Notes: a model not told the origin generated them from the letters alone. Counted from the first letter of the stretch, positions 47,934-57,925 are shown. The stretch: 64,000 bases of DNA from Peptoniphilus timonensis JC401 (GCF_000312025.1 NZ_HE978595.1:77273-141272); one strand, 5' to 3'. A program made the numbers and translations.

Positions 47934-49469
47934 TTATTCTCCCTTAAAAAATTCATCTATATCGAGAGAGTCTTCTGCGTTTATTAATACAGTTATTTTA
48001 TCTCCAAGCAGGATCAAGTCATCTGCCTTTGGTACAAATTCACTTCCATCTCTTTCAATGGAAAGAATTATAAGGTGTCTTGGGAATTTTATATCTCTTA
48101 GGCTTTTATTTATATTGACAAAATCATCTGAAACAGTATACTCAAAAACTGAATAATCGCCAAGTTCTTTTTCTTTTGCAGTAAGTAAATTTTTATCTTT
48201 TAACTGTCTTTCAAAAAGAGTGTCGTAAATTGGTGCAACTTTCAAAAGTTCTGCAACATAGTAGGACACCATAACCACAATGGATAGGGCAATTAAGTGT
48301 TCAAAAGTTTTTGTCATTTCTGAAACTAAAATTATGGATAGAATTGGACTTCTGACAACTGAAGCTAAAATTCCACTCATGCCCAAGATTATAAAGTTGA
48401 TGTAATAGTCGTTTAGGGCAAAAGTTCCATCTAAGATAGAAAAAACTAAAGCTCCACAAGATCCTCCAATAACTAGGACAGGTAAGAATATTCCACCTTG
48501 GACACCTGATCCGTAACAAAATGTTGTGTAAAATAATTTTACCAAAAGTATGGCAAGTATATATTTTACTGCAAATCTTTCCTTTGCCATTTTTTCTAGA
48601 AGCCCGTGTCCTCCTCCAGTTCCTTCAAAAAACATAAATCCAACAAGTATTGTAACTCCCATTAAAAGTGCATATTTTAAAATTTTTGAATCTATTTTTT
48701 TAAATAAGTCCTGAAATTTTGTTATTAAGTGGTTATAAATTCCTCCAACTAAACCTGTCAAAATTCCAATAACAATGGGAAGCCAAATTAATTTCATTGG
48801 CAGTGATTTTGTCACAAAGAAGGAAAAGGAAGTTTCTGCTCCCATAATTACAAAGGAAACATAATTTGCCACTATTGATGCAATAAGTGCTGGCAAGAGA
48901 ACAAATTTTGAATAGGACTTGTGAAGTTCTTCTATGGCAAAAATTGCTCCAGCCATAGGTGCGTTAAAGGCTGCGGCAAGTCCTGCTGCTGCTCCTGCTG
49001 TTATCATATACTTTATTTCATCAGCTGGTCTTTTTAGGGATTTGCCCAAAAACTTTGCTGCCGCTCCGCCCATTTGGATAGATGGACCTTCTCTTCCAAG
49101 CGAAAATCCCATGAGATTTCCCAGTCCTCCACCTACAATTTTGGAAACAAGTGTTGGGACTTCATTCATCTTAAATTTGCCAAGGATTTCTCCCCTAATT
49201 TGTGGAATACCACTTCCACCTGATAGGGGTGCCCATTTTAATAATTTGTAGATTATAAAAGAAATTAAGCTTGCCAAAACTATTAAAATAAATAAAGATT
49301 TTATATTAAATTCCTTATACAAAAATGCCCTATACATGTCCATTTTCATTATTACAAATCTATATAGAACAGAAAAAATCCCAGCAAAAAAGCCCACCAT
49401 TATGGCATCTAAAAGCATGCTAAAGATTAATTTGTCCTTTCTATTTATATCATTTCTCAACTTTTTCAC
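47934..49469 (-). CDS. ClC-family chloride transporter with C-terminal TrkA-C domain
   Basis: 511 aa. Selectivity motifs are in order: GSGIPQIRG, GREGPSIQMG with the gating Glu, and GGIFLPVLVIGG. AIFAIEELHKSYSKF follows the second. The Glu-containing motif is typical of H+/Cl- exchangers, but I cannot decide between exchanger and channel. The last about 75 residues (VFEYTVSDDFVNINKSLRDI, LIILSIERDGSEFVPKADDL) form a TrkA-C domain that may bind a regulatory nucleotide. It overlaps the upstream unknown gene by 20 bases. Confidence 0.92.
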   Translation of the reverse strand: MKKLRNDINRKDKLIFSMLLDAIMVGFFAGIFSVLYRFVIMKMDMYRAFLYKEFNIKSLFILIVLASLISFIIYKLLKWAPLSGGSGIPQIRGEILGKFKMNEVPTLVSKIVGGGLGNLMGFSLGREGPSIQMGGAAAKFLGKSLKRPADEIKYMITAGAAAGLAAAFNAPMAGAIFAIEELHKSYSKFVLLPALIASIVANYVSFVIMGAETSFSFFVTKSLPMKLIWLPIVIGILTGLVGGIYNHLITKFQDLFKKIDSKILKYALLMGVTILVGFMFFEGTGGGHGLLEKMAKERFAVKYILAILLVKLFYTTFCYGSGVQGGIFLPVLVIGGSCGALVFSILDGTFALNDYYINFIILGMSGILASVVRSPILSIILVSEMTKTFEHLIALSIVVMVSYYVAELLKVAPIYDTLFERQLKDKNLLTAKEKELGDYSVFEYTVSDDFVNINKSLRDIKFPRHLIILSIERDGSEFVPKADDLILLGDKITVLINAEDSLDIDEFFKGE

Positions 49470-50648
49470 CCCATCTCAATCTCTTCCAAGCCTCTTCATC
49501 TAATTTCAAAATTTCTATATATTCTTTTTCTTTTTCAATTTTTTCTGGCACTGTATAAAAATTGACATTTAATTTTTTTATATTTTCACCATCAATATCA
49601 GCAATTAATTTAAACTTTTTAGATCTTATAAAATTATAAAATCTCGCATTTATAAGGGTCTTTCCATCGTGATAAATTAATTTTTTTGTCTTTGGATAAT
49701 AGGACATCCTAAAAGAACTGTCATTTATTTTTCCCTTTAGGGTTTTTAAATCTCCATTTTCTTCAGGCTCAATATAAATTCTAGTTTCTGGAAATTTTAA
49801 TTCCAAATAGTCCTTTATAGTAAGGGCATACTTAGAATCATCTGATTTTAATCTCAAAAGATTTCCCTCATCATCTGTTGAGATATAAAAAACTATTAAA
49901 TCTCTCTTATCTAAATCATAGGAAATTTTTGAAAATTCATCTCTCAAAAAAGCTTGAAAAATAAGTGTAAGGAAAGTAATTTTCTTCTTTATAAAAATCC
50001 TCTATCTTATCCATTAGATCTTTTAAGTCTTTGGACTTTAATTTTACTTCATAACTTTTTTCAGAGATTTTTTTTACTTTAGTTCTCCTAATTATCTCTG
50101 TCCATTCTTTTTTCACATATTTTTTTAGTTCCGAATTCTTTTCAGAAGGAGAAACTGGTGGAAGAAATAATTTTTTGTTGTCCAAACTATAGCCAAGGTC
50201 TGATAAAACTTTGGAGTCACGAGAAAGGTTAAGCATAGTATTTCTGTCAATGTATAGGGGAAGACTTGCTATATCATCTCTAAGAAGGTAAACATCACTA
50301 TTTATAATTTTTTCACCATAAGTTTCAATCTCATGATTTACTTCTTTTCTCTCGTAAAAATATCTAGATTTGTCGCTTGCTGATTGGTGATTTATTATAT
50401 TTAACTTGTCGCCCCTATTGTTTTCACAAGAAAGTCTTAGCCCATAATCTCCAGAAGCTTTTACCTTGTTAAAGATATCACTAAAGCCGAAATCTTGGAA
50501 ATAGTCATCTGCAAAGGCAAAAATCCTGTCGTCTATGGTGTAGAGGATTTCTGCAACAATTTTTTTGGGATATCTATTAAAGGAAGATACTGACAAAAAA
50601 AATGGCAGAAGCCAATATAATTATTAAAATTGTAGTTTTTTTCTTCAT
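49450..50648 (-). CDS. Uncharacterised membrane-anchored protein, frameshifted twice in this sequence
   Basis: Three pieces join into one 398-aa protein: MKKKTTILIIILASAIFFLS from ATG 50648, then SVSSFNRYPKKIVAEILYTI..., then RDEFSKISYDLDKRDLIVF.... One base too many in A8 (plus strand 50595-50602) and in A6 (49946-49951) separates them. The N-terminus is a membrane anchor or signal; the rest is extracellular and predicted mixed alpha/beta, with no motif I recognise. Two similar-looking halves (VAEILYTIDDRIF and DLIVFYISTDDEGNLL) are not clear repeats. It is cotranscribed with the ClC gene. Confidence 0.6.
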
Positions 50649-50714
50649 AAAATCACTGCTTTTTTTATATTACTTATAGTTTACAATAAATCTTCTCTTT
50701 ATTGCAATGAAAAA

Positions 50715-50730
50715 GGCACCAAGAGGTGCC
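50715..50730 (-). terminator. Terminator of the nnr-MATE operon
   Basis: GGCACC-TCTT-GGTGCC on the minus strand, followed by TTTTT, about 30 bases past the MATE stop. Confidence 0.75.
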
Positions 50731-50760
50731 AAATTCTATGAATTCTTTTATAAAATTTAT

Positions 50761-52113
50761 TTAAAAATCAAAATCTTTTCTCCACTTTCCAAATTTAAAA
50801 TAAATAGCCATAATTAGGAAATTTGCAAAATAGGAAACTGGATAAATTATTGATATTACTCTTATTGAATTGTAAATTGGCATTGCAAAGTGAACTATTA
50901 CAAGCCTAAATATACAAATTGTAAGAAGAGAAATAATCATAGGTCCCATAGCGTGTCCACTTCCTCTTATAAAACCTGATATTGTCTCTGAAAGTCCAAA
51001 GGACCATATTCCAAGACTCAAAATCTTCAAGAAGTCTGCCCCATAGGCAACAACATCAGGATCAGAATTAAATATTGCAATAAGTGGACTTGCCAAGAAG
51101 TATGCTATTAGTGACAATACAAAAGCAATTCCAAACACAATTAATAGTGAAACCTTCATACCTTCACGAAGTCTGTCAAATTTTTTGGCACCAAAGTTTT
51201 GTCCTGAAAAAGTTGTAGCTGCAAGGGCAATAGCTTGCAGGGACATAAATAAAAATCCATCTATTCTTCCTTCTGCCGCAACACCTGCTATGGCATCTGG
51301 TCCAAAGGAATTTATCTTCGCTTGGAAAATTACATTAGTAAAGGACAAGAGAGCTGTTTGAACTCCTGTTGGGATACCAACTTCAAAAATTCTCTTAGCT
51401 TCAAACTTGTGAAGTTTTATTTCACTTCTTCTAAGTTTATAAGATCCATCAGTTTTTAGTAGTGAATAAGTTACAAGAATTGCTGATGTAACTTGAGATG
51501 CAAGAGTTGCAATCCCTGCTCCTAGTACTGACATCTTTAAAAATCCTACTAACAATAAGTCAAGGACAATATTTACAATAGCAGAAACGCACAAAAAGTT
51601 AAAAGGTCTCTTGGAGTCGCCTGTTGCTCTTAGGATTGATGCTCCCATGTTGTATATAAGAATTGGAACTGTTCCTAGGAAAAATACCCTCATGTAAATT
51701 GTCGCATCTTGTAAAATTTCCTGTGGTGTGTCCATTATCCTTAGGAAAAATGGCGTAGTAAAATAACCAAAGGCCGTTATAATAAGACCCGAAACTAGTC
51801 CGAGAAAATAAGAACAACCCACAGATCTTTTTAAAGCTTCTCTGTCATTGGAACCATAGTAAAGAGAAATTATTACTGATGCACCAGTTGTAAGCCCAAG
51901 GAAAAGACCAATCAAAAGGTTTGAAACAGGTCCAGTTGCTCCAACGGCTGCCATGGGGTTTTTGCCAGCAAATCTTCCCACTATCATAAGGTCAGCTGTG
52001 TTGTAGAGCTGTTGCAAAAAGTTTGTGAGAAGAAGGGGAATGGCAAATTTAATTATCCCTTCGACAATTGAGCCTTCTGTCAAATTTATATTTCTGCTTA
52101 TTTTTTTACTCAT
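50761..52113 (-). CDS. MATE-family multidrug/cation efflux transporter
   Basis: 450 aa with twelve membrane segments. The N-terminal half has LLLTNFLQQLYNTADLMIVGRFAG and AVGATGPVSNL; the second half repeats the fold (TGVQTALLSFTNVIFQAKIN, AAEGRIDGF, FSGQNFGA). Such transporters exchange Na+ or H+ for drugs or metabolites; the substrate cannot be read from sequence. The ATG at 52113 (MSKKISRN) is favoured by GAGGT; it overlaps nnr by 8 bases. Confidence 0.92.
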   Translation of the reverse strand: MSKKISRNINLTEGSIVEGIIKFAIPLLLTNFLQQLYNTADLMIVGRFAGKNPMAAVGATGPVSNLLIGLFLGLTTGASVIISLYYGSNDREALKRSVGCSYFLGLVSGLIITAFGYFTTPFFLRIMDTPQEILQDATIYMRVFFLGTVPILIYNMGASILRATGDSKRPFNFLCVSAIVNIVLDLLLVGFLKMSVLGAGIATLASQVTSAILVTYSLLKTDGSYKLRRSEIKLHKFEAKRIFEVGIPTGVQTALLSFTNVIFQAKINSFGPDAIAGVAAEGRIDGFLFMSLQAIALAATTFSGQNFGAKKFDRLREGMKVSLLIVFGIAFVLSLIAYFLASPLIAIFNSDPDVVAYGADFLKILSLGIWSFGLSETISGFIRGSGHAMGPMIISLLTICIFRLVIVHFAMPIYNSIRVISIIYPVSYFANFLIMAIYFKFGKWRKDFDF

Positions 52114-52736
52114 TGGCATACCTCACAATCCCTATATATATCTTTTTAAGTTCTCCCACCTTGCTATTTAAAAGTTCTCCCTTTTTTATGTCTGAAATAG
52201 CATAAGTAAGATTAGACGCTACACAATTACCGTACTCATCTCCAGTATCTGCATCCATTCCAGAAGGGATATCCACAGCAATGACATAATTTCCATGTTC
52301 ATTTATACAGTTGATTAAGTTTTTATAAAAAGAATTTAAATCTCTATTTAAACCAATCCCAAAAAATGGCGTCAATAGTAACTTCATTGACTTCTAGTGA
52401 TTCAATTAAGTCATCAAATTTTTCGTCTTCTATATAATTTATTTCAGTAAGTTTTTCCAAAATTTCTAAATTTTTTGAAAATTCTCTAGTGGGATGTTCG
52501 CCAACTACAAAGACCTCAACTAGTTTTCCACTTAGTATTAGGTGCCTTGCAATGACAAGACCGTCGCCACCGTTATTTCCCTTACCGCAAATTATTGTAA
52601 AGGAATCGTACTGATTAATTTCACGATATATTCCCATTCCTGCATTTTCCATTAAAATAAGAGAATCAATTTTATATTCATCTATTGTTCTCTTCTCTAA
52701 TTCAATCATTTTATTTTTTGAAATTGTCACAGTCAT
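52106..52736 (-). CDS. nnr: NAD(P)H-hydrate epimerase (YjeF N-terminal domain), frameshifted in this sequence
   Basis: Repairs damaged NAD(P)H by epimerising the R hydrate. The first part has MENAGMGIYREI, IICGKGNNGGDGLVIARHL and the second AIFGIGLNRDL and VIAVDIPSGMDADTG, the usual motifs. An A6 run (52361-52366) has one base too many and splits DAIF from GIGL. The repaired protein is 209 aa, normal for a stand-alone epimerase. The dehydratase partner domain (NnrD) is not here. It overlaps the MATE gene. Confidence 0.9.
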
Positions 52737-53169
52737 CCCTCCTTCTTCTTATTATATGCTATTTGCGAAAAATTAAAACCACCTAGACCCATTTATCTTC
52801 TACAAATTCAATTTTTAACAAATTTTTATCTCGTAAAATAAATTAGATGTAAATCTTAAAATTATTTACAAATATTTAGATTTATTTTTAAAGATATTAA
52901 GGCTTATTTTCTTTAGTTTTTATATTAAGACTTTCATAAAGTATTTATTTTACAACTTTCTATAAATTTTTACAAAAGCTTTTTAGGATTTTTAAAATAT
53001 TTCTCCTTTTATTTTGTTAAAGATGAGATAAAATAAAAATATTACTATTGATATTTGATATCAATTAACTTATAATTGTTTTGACTTTAAATTTAAAAAC
53101 TAAACAAATCCATAAAAAATTAAATAAAGTAAAAAAGTTAAGAAAATAAATTAAAAACAGGAGGAATTT
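52737..53169. other. 433-bp intergenic region between divergent nnr and the AraC-type regulator
   Basis: Very AT-rich. It holds the AraC-gene promoter with an inverted repeat (53047-53076); nothing else recognisable was seen. Confidence 0.5.
53047..53076 (+). promoter_or_regulatory. Promoter with overlapping inverted repeat, AraC-type gene
   Basis: TTGATA (53048-53053), 17 bp, TATAAT (53071-53076). A 19-bp inverted repeat ATTGATATTTGATATCAAT (53047-53065) covers the -35 and spacer and is an operator candidate of Fur-like size. The regulator is unknown; autoregulation is possible. Confidence 0.5.
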
Positions 53170-53805
53170 ATGACAAATTATCTTAGGATTGCACAAATGG
53201 CAAGACCTCAGTGCATAAACTGTGCCACAGAAATTTTTGAAAATATTGAAGACATAAAAAAAGAATCTTCCATTGAAGATATGAAAAGGCAAATAGAAAA
53301 TCTAAACACCTTTCTTTACACCTACTTCTTGATTACATATAACAAAGACCTATCATACATACATGACAATTTCACAGAAAGACTTGAAAATATCTATGAA
53401 GAAGAAGCTATAAAAAATCTTGCAAAAGACCTAATAGAACCTTATTCCAACTCCCTTCTCGATGCCCTTTCTTTTTCCAAGAACGATCTTATAGATAAGG
53501 CTCTTAAAATTATTAACAAAGAATACATGAAGGGACTGACTTTGGAAGATTTGGCAAAAAAACTTCACCTTTCCAAAAATTATTTATGCTCCCTTTTTAA
53601 AGAAGAAACTGGCTTTACCTTTTGTCAATATCTAAACACTTTAAAGACAAATAAGGCAAAAAAACTTTTGACAGAGGACAAAAAGACCCTAGAATATATT
53701 TCTTATGAGTGTGGATTTTCATCTCAAGCTCATTTTACAATGACCTTTAAAAAGTACACTGGAAAAACTCCCAAGGAGTACAAATTAAGCCTAATAGCTA
53801 GCTAA
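53170..53805 (+). CDS. AraC-family transcriptional regulator
   Basis: 211 aa. The C-terminal 100 residues form the double helix-turn-helix: LTLEDLAKKLHLSKNYLCSL and LEYISYECGFSSQAHFTMTF, ending KYTGKTPKEY. The N-terminal 100 residues are helical and unlike the cupin domain of AraC; they have an early Cys pair CINC. The inducer is unknown. Downstream is an O-acylation pair, separated by a hairpin. RBS AGGAGG. Confidence 0.88.
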   Translation: MTNYLRIAQMARPQCINCATEIFENIEDIKKESSIEDMKRQIENLNTFLYTYFLITYNKDLSYIHDNFTERLENIYEEEAIKNLAKDLIEPYSNSLLDALSFSKNDLIDKALKIINKEYMKGLTLEDLAKKLHLSKNYLCSLFKEETGFTFCQYLNTLKTNKAKKLLTEDKKTLEYISYECGFSSQAHFTMTFKKYTGKTPKEYKLSLIAS

Positions 53806-53816
53806 TCTAAATATTG

Positions 53817-53860
53817 AAATCCTCCAAATTTTACTATATTATATAGTGATTGGAGGATTT
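53817..53860 (+). promoter_or_regulatory. Hairpin that terminates the regulator gene and covers the RBS of the acyltransferase gene
   Basis: AAATCCTCCAA (53817-53827) pairs with TTGGAGGATTT (53850-53860), and ACTATAT/ATATAGT inside extends the stem. GGAGGA in the 3' arm is the ribosome site of the ATG at 53862, so the stem can both end transcription and hide that site. Confidence 0.55.
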
Positions 53861-53861
53861 T

Positions 53862-55301
53862 ATGCTTTTTAACTCATTTGAATACTTAATTTTCCTTCCC
53901 ATAGTTGTAATTATTTACAATTTATTTAGGGGAAAATCTAAAAATATATTTTTGCTCTTGGCAAGTCTTACATTTTACAGTTTTTGGAATGTAAAATACA
54001 CTTTCCTAATGCTAATCTCCATTTTCATAACTTATTTAACTGGCATTTTTATAGAAAATAACAGAGATTCTAAAAATAAAATGAAAGTCGCTGTATTTTT
54101 GTGCTTCTTTATAAATCTGGGAATTTTATTTATATTTAAGTACTTTAACTTTTTTGTGGACTTGGCAGCAAAAATTTCATCAAAAGAATTTAATATTGCC
54201 CTAGATCTTTTGCTACCAGTTGGAATTTCCTTTTATACCTTCCAAGCTTTGGGCTACACAATTGATGTCTACAGAAAAGATCTCAAGGCAGAGAAAAATT
54301 TTATTGACTATGCCCTCTTCGTATCTTTCTTCCCTCAACTTGTGGCAGGACCTATTGAAAGAAGTAGAAATCTTCTTCCTCAAATTAAAAATCCTAAAAA
54401 ATTTTCCTATGAAAATCTAGTGAGAGGTCTTGTGCTTTTTGTCTACGGCATGTTTTTAAAATTGCTAATAGCTGACAGGGCAGCAATCTTTGTCAACGAT
54501 GCCTTTTCTTCTTACAAAATGCACTCTAGAGAATTCCTAATAATCGGAGGACTTTTATTTACCATCCAAATTTATTGCGACTTTTATTCCTATTCTATAA
54601 TGGCAAAGGGTTCTGCAAAAATTCTCGGCATTGACTTAATGGATAATTTTAAAGAACCACTTTTATCAAAGTCCATAACAGAATTTTGGAGAAGATGGCA
54701 CATTTCCCTTTCCACTTGGTTTAAGGACTATCTCTATATTCCTCTAGGTGGCAACAGACGTGGATCTTTTAGAAAATGCTTAAACCTACTTATTGTATTT
54801 CTTGTAAGTGGACTTTGGCACGGTGCAGAACTTTCCTTTGTATTTTGGGGACTTATCCACGGAGTTTTTAATGTTATAGAAAATATTTTTGGCATAAATA
54901 AAAATTTTAAGAATAAAAATATTTTTATAGACAGCATGAGGCGAATCCTTACTTTTATAATAGTTGTCTTTGCCTTTATTTATTTTAGGGCAGAAAATAT
55001 TCACCATGGAAATGAATTTATCCTAAGTATAATAAACAATCCATCTTCCAAAAACTTAGTCAATGAAATTGCTAATTCAAAATTTGGGCTAGCTAATATA
55101 TATCCACTTATTTGTGGACTTGTAGTTTTATTTATCTTTGACATACTAAAATACAATAAGGTAAATTTGTCCCAAAAAGTTATAAATTTAGTCCTTCCTA
55201 TAAGATGGATAGTTTATTTGGCATTTATCTTTGCAATAATAATATTTGGCATTTATGGACCAGAATTTTCTGAATCTGCCTTTATTTACTTTCAGTTCTA
55301 G
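53862..55301 (+). CDS. MBOAT-family O-acyltransferase (AlgI/DltB-like)
   Basis: 479 aa from ATG 53862 (MLFNSFEYL); GGAGGA precedes it, so 53850 is rejected. About ten membrane segments. The active region FWRRWHISLSTWFKDYLYIPL and VSGLWHGAELSFVFWG, with the catalytic His, is diagnostic. MBOAT proteins move acyl groups across the membrane to extracellular polymers. With the SGNH-like partner 8 bases downstream it forms an AlgI/AlgJ-type pair, probably O-acetylating a cell-wall polysaccharide. No dltA/dltC is present, so D-alanylation is unlikely. Confidence 0.9.
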   Translation: MLFNSFEYLIFLPIVVIIYNLFRGKSKNIFLLLASLTFYSFWNVKYTFLMLISIFITYLTGIFIENNRDSKNKMKVAVFLCFFINLGILFIFKYFNFFVDLAAKISSKEFNIALDLLLPVGISFYTFQALGYTIDVYRKDLKAEKNFIDYALFVSFFPQLVAGPIERSRNLLPQIKNPKKFSYENLVRGLVLFVYGMFLKLLIADRAAIFVNDAFSSYKMHSREFLIIGGLLFTIQIYCDFYSYSIMAKGSAKILGIDLMDNFKEPLLSKSITEFWRRWHISLSTWFKDYLYIPLGGNRRGSFRKCLNLLIVFLVSGLWHGAELSFVFWGLIHGVFNVIENIFGINKNFKNKNIFIDSMRRILTFIIVVFAFIYFRAENIHHGNEFILSIINNPSSKNLVNEIANSKFGLANIYPLICGLVVLFIFDILKYNKVNLSQKVINLVLPIRWIVYLAFIFAIIIFGIYGPEFSESAFIYFQF

Positions 55302-55309
55302 GAGCTAAT

Positions 55310-56338
55310 ATGAAAAAATTTTTTAAAATTTTAAAATCTATAATTTTTTTAGGCATAATTATTTTTGCCTGCCTACAACTGAATAATCTCTTTATCAGAA
55401 AATCTTTGGCAAAACCTTGGGACATGGGAAATAAAATTGGTGGTTTTTTTAACGAAAGTGAAGATTATAATGCCATGTTTTTTGGAACAAGCCACGCCTA
55501 CTGTTCCTTTGAACCCCTTGTAATATATAGAAATACAGGAGTTAAGTCCTATGTCTTGGCATCACAAAGTCAACCCCTAAAAATCACTGCATCTTATGTA
55601 AAAGAAGCATTAAAAAGAAAAAATCCAACTGTTATTTTTGTGGACATCCAAAGTTCAATCTACAATATTCCTGAGGATTACAGTGTAATAAATTCTTATT
55701 CGGATTATTTGCCCCTTTCAAAAAATAAAATTGAGATGGTTGCAAAAAAAGTTCCCTGGGGAAATAAGCTTCCTGCAATTTTTCCTCTAATAGCCTACCA
55801 CTCAAGATGGAATGAGCTTAAAGACGAAGATTATAACTTTGATAAGAAAAGCTATGAGGACTATTTAAAGGGCTATGTACTATTAAAGGGACAGAGTAAA
55901 GACTTTGCCAATTCTGGAGAAGAAGTAAAAACAAAATATACAGCATTTGCAGAAAATTTTGATGAAGAAAATTATTTAGAATCCAACTTAAAAGCCTTTG
56001 ATGAAATAATTGATCTTGCGAAAAGAAATGGCATTAAACTTTATTTTCTAAAAACTCCAATTTACGATTATCCAATCTATGAAGAAAATATAAAAGTTAT
56101 AGAAAAACACCTTGGCGAAAAGGACGCAGACTTCATCGACTTTAACAAGTATTATGATGAAATGAATTTATCCAAGGATGACTTTTATGATCCTCACCAC
56201 TTAAATGTGAATGGAGCAGAAAAATTTAATTTATTTTTTATTGATTATATGAAAAAAGAAGGGGTCTTCCAAGAAAATCTGGCTGACGATCCAGTTTGGT
56301 TTAACGATTTAAAGACCTACGATATAAATAAATCTTGA
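55310..56338 (+). CDS. Membrane-anchored SGNH/AlgJ-DltD-like partner of the acyltransferase
   Basis: 342 aa with one N-terminal membrane anchor (ILKSIIFLGIIIFACLQLNN) and an extracellular SGNH-hydrolase-like domain. Block I is MFFGTSHAYCSFEP; the C-terminal DPHHLNVNGAEKF supplies Asp-His of the triad. In AlgJ/DltD-type proteins this domain handles or transfers the acyl group delivered by MBOAT. The polymer is unknown. Confidence 0.85.
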   Translation: MKKFFKILKSIIFLGIIIFACLQLNNLFIRKSLAKPWDMGNKIGGFFNESEDYNAMFFGTSHAYCSFEPLVIYRNTGVKSYVLASQSQPLKITASYVKEALKRKNPTVIFVDIQSSIYNIPEDYSVINSYSDYLPLSKNKIEMVAKKVPWGNKLPAIFPLIAYHSRWNELKDEDYNFDKKSYEDYLKGYVLLKGQSKDFANSGEEVKTKYTAFAENFDEENYLESNLKAFDEIIDLAKRNGIKLYFLKTPIYDYPIYEENIKVIEKHLGEKDADFIDFNKYYDEMNLSKDDFYDPHHLNVNGAEKFNLFFIDYMKKEGVFQENLADDPVWFNDLKTYDINKS

Positions 56339-56341
56339 TAG

Positions 56342-56362
56342 ACAAAGGGGTAATCCCTTTGT
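56342..56362 (+). terminator. Terminator of the O-acylation pair
   Basis: ACAAAGGG pairs with CCCTTTGT, followed by a T-rich run to 56372. Confidence 0.85.
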
Positions 56363-56509
56363 TTATTTTTTTAGTATCCTTTTTGTAATGTGACAATATT
56401 CCTACAAATATTTTTCTTAAAATTTTACTGAAAACAAAAATATAAGCTTTCTTCTATAATTCTTGATTTTTGCTAAAAATGATACTAGAATAGGTTTAAG
56501 GAGGTTTTT

Positions 56510-57385
56510 ATGACAATTAGAGATTTAGAAATATTTATCGAAGTTGTTAAGACAAAAAATATGTCAAATGCTGCAAGTAACCTTAATATTTCGCAGCCCA
56601 CTGTATCTCACGCAATTTCTCAAATTGAAAGTGAGTACAATGTTAAACTCTTCGATAGAATTTCAAAAAAATTATACATAACAGATGTTGGCTTAAGACT
56701 ATATGACTTTGCCTTAAATATTTTGGAACAATTTCAAGATACTGTTATTTTCTTACAAGGTTCATCTACTGCTCACAATATCAATCTTGGCGTCAGCTCA
56801 AATTTTAGCTCTCAGTTTCTTTTAGAAATCATTGATGAATATGAAAGTAAAAAAGAAGACATAAAAATTAGAGTTTATGTTGACTCTCGCGAAGAAATAC
56901 TTAAAAAATTAAATGCCGGAATAATTAACTTGGCAATCATCGACGGAGACACAGGTTTTGAAAAAAATATTGCAGAACCTTTCTACGAAGATGAAATTTA
57001 TATTATTTCATCTGGTGATTCTGAGTTCAGTAAAAAGAAGGAATTAGACGCCGAAGATCTTAGGAACAAAAAATTTGTCCTAGGAGATCTTGACGAATCA
57101 ACAAAGAAAATCCTTCTAACTTATTTGAGAGAAACGAATATACCTATTGACATTAAGTATATTTGTCAAAACAAGGACATGGTCCTAAATATTGTAAAAT
57201 CTTCTGATGCAATTTCTCTTGGTGCAGAATCTTCTTTTGAAGATGCTGAAATAACTAAGCACAGAATCAAAGACCTAGAAATAAAGAGGACTTACTACAT
57301 GGTTTATCACAAGGAAGCCTTCCTAAAGAAAAACCTAAAGAATTTTGTGCAATTCATCAAGAGCAAATTTAAAGAAAAAGAATAA
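56510..57385 (+). CDS. LysR-family transcriptional regulator
   Basis: 291 aa. The N-terminal winged HTH is typical: LEIFIEVVKTKNMSNAASNL, ISQPTVSHAISQIES, VKLFDR. The C-terminal periplasmic-binding-like effector domain follows (NINLGVSSNFSSQFLLEII). CysL/CbL-like in style; target unknown. RBS AAGGAGG. A PAP2 gene starts one base after its stop. Confidence 0.92.
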   Translation: MTIRDLEIFIEVVKTKNMSNAASNLNISQPTVSHAISQIESEYNVKLFDRISKKLYITDVGLRLYDFALNILEQFQDTVIFLQGSSTAHNINLGVSSNFSSQFLLEIIDEYESKKEDIKIRVYVDSREEILKKLNAGIINLAIIDGDTGFEKNIAEPFYEDEIYIISSGDSEFSKKKELDAEDLRNKKFVLGDLDESTKKILLTYLRETNIPIDIKYICQNKDMVLNIVKSSDAISLGAESSFEDAEITKHRIKDLEIKRTYYMVYHKEAFLKKNLKNFVQFIKSKFKEKE

Positions 57386-57386
57386 G

Positions 57387-57893
57387 ATGGAATTACAATT
57401 CTTAGAATTTTTGGAATCAATTCATTCCCCCATCCTAGACAAATTTATGATTTTTATCACAAGTCTTGGTAACGGCGGAATAGTTTGGATTATTCTTGCC
57501 CTCATTATATTTTTTCAGAAAGACAAAAGAGATAAAAGAGAAGGTCTCACTCTTATTTTTGGTCTAATTATTTTTTCTATTATTGGACTTTTAATTATGA
57601 AACCTCTGATAGGAAGACCTAGACCTTATACAGTCTATGACTTTGATCTTCTGATAAATAAACCCATGGGATCATCTTTCCCATCAGGGCACACTGGATC
57701 ATCCTTTGCCACTGCTTGGGGAATTTTTCACTTCAACAAAAAAGAAGGAATTTTCGCCCTAATCTTGGCATGTCTAATAGGATTTTCTAGAATGTATCTT
57801 TCAGTTCACTATCCCACAGATGTTCTTGCAGGAATTGTTGTGGGCATTCTTTCCAGTATTGGAGCAAGAACTTTAGTAAAAAAATTTGTATAA
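57387..57893 (+). CDS. PAP2-family membrane phosphatase
   Basis: 168 aa from ATG 57387 (MELQFLEFLES), one base after the LysR stop. It has five or six membrane segments. The phosphatase signature is complete: KPLIGRPRP (motif I), SFPSGHTGS (motif II) and SRMYLSVHYPTDVLAG (motif III). Likely substrates are undecaprenyl-pyrophosphate or lipid phosphates. The coupling to the LysR gene is unusual and suggests shared control. Confidence 0.92.
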   Translation: MELQFLEFLESIHSPILDKFMIFITSLGNGGIVWIILALIIFFQKDKRDKREGLTLIFGLIIFSIIGLLIMKPLIGRPRPYTVYDFDLLINKPMGSSFPSGHTGSSFATAWGIFHFNKKEGIFALILACLIGFSRMYLSVHYPTDVLAGIVVGILSSIGARTLVKKFV

Positions 57894-57897
57894 AAAA

Positions 57898-57925
57898 ACT
57901 ACCTCATAATTTTTTATGGGGTAGT
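57898..57925. terminator. Bidirectional terminator
   Basis: ACTACCTCAT pairs with ATGGGGTAGT (one G-T), with A/T runs. Between the PAP2 gene and the convergent operon. Confidence 0.8.

Noticed and set aside
53065..53292. 75-codon minus-strand ORF upstream of the AraC-type gene
   Set aside because: It overlaps the promoter and start of the regulator on the opposite strand and has no RBS.
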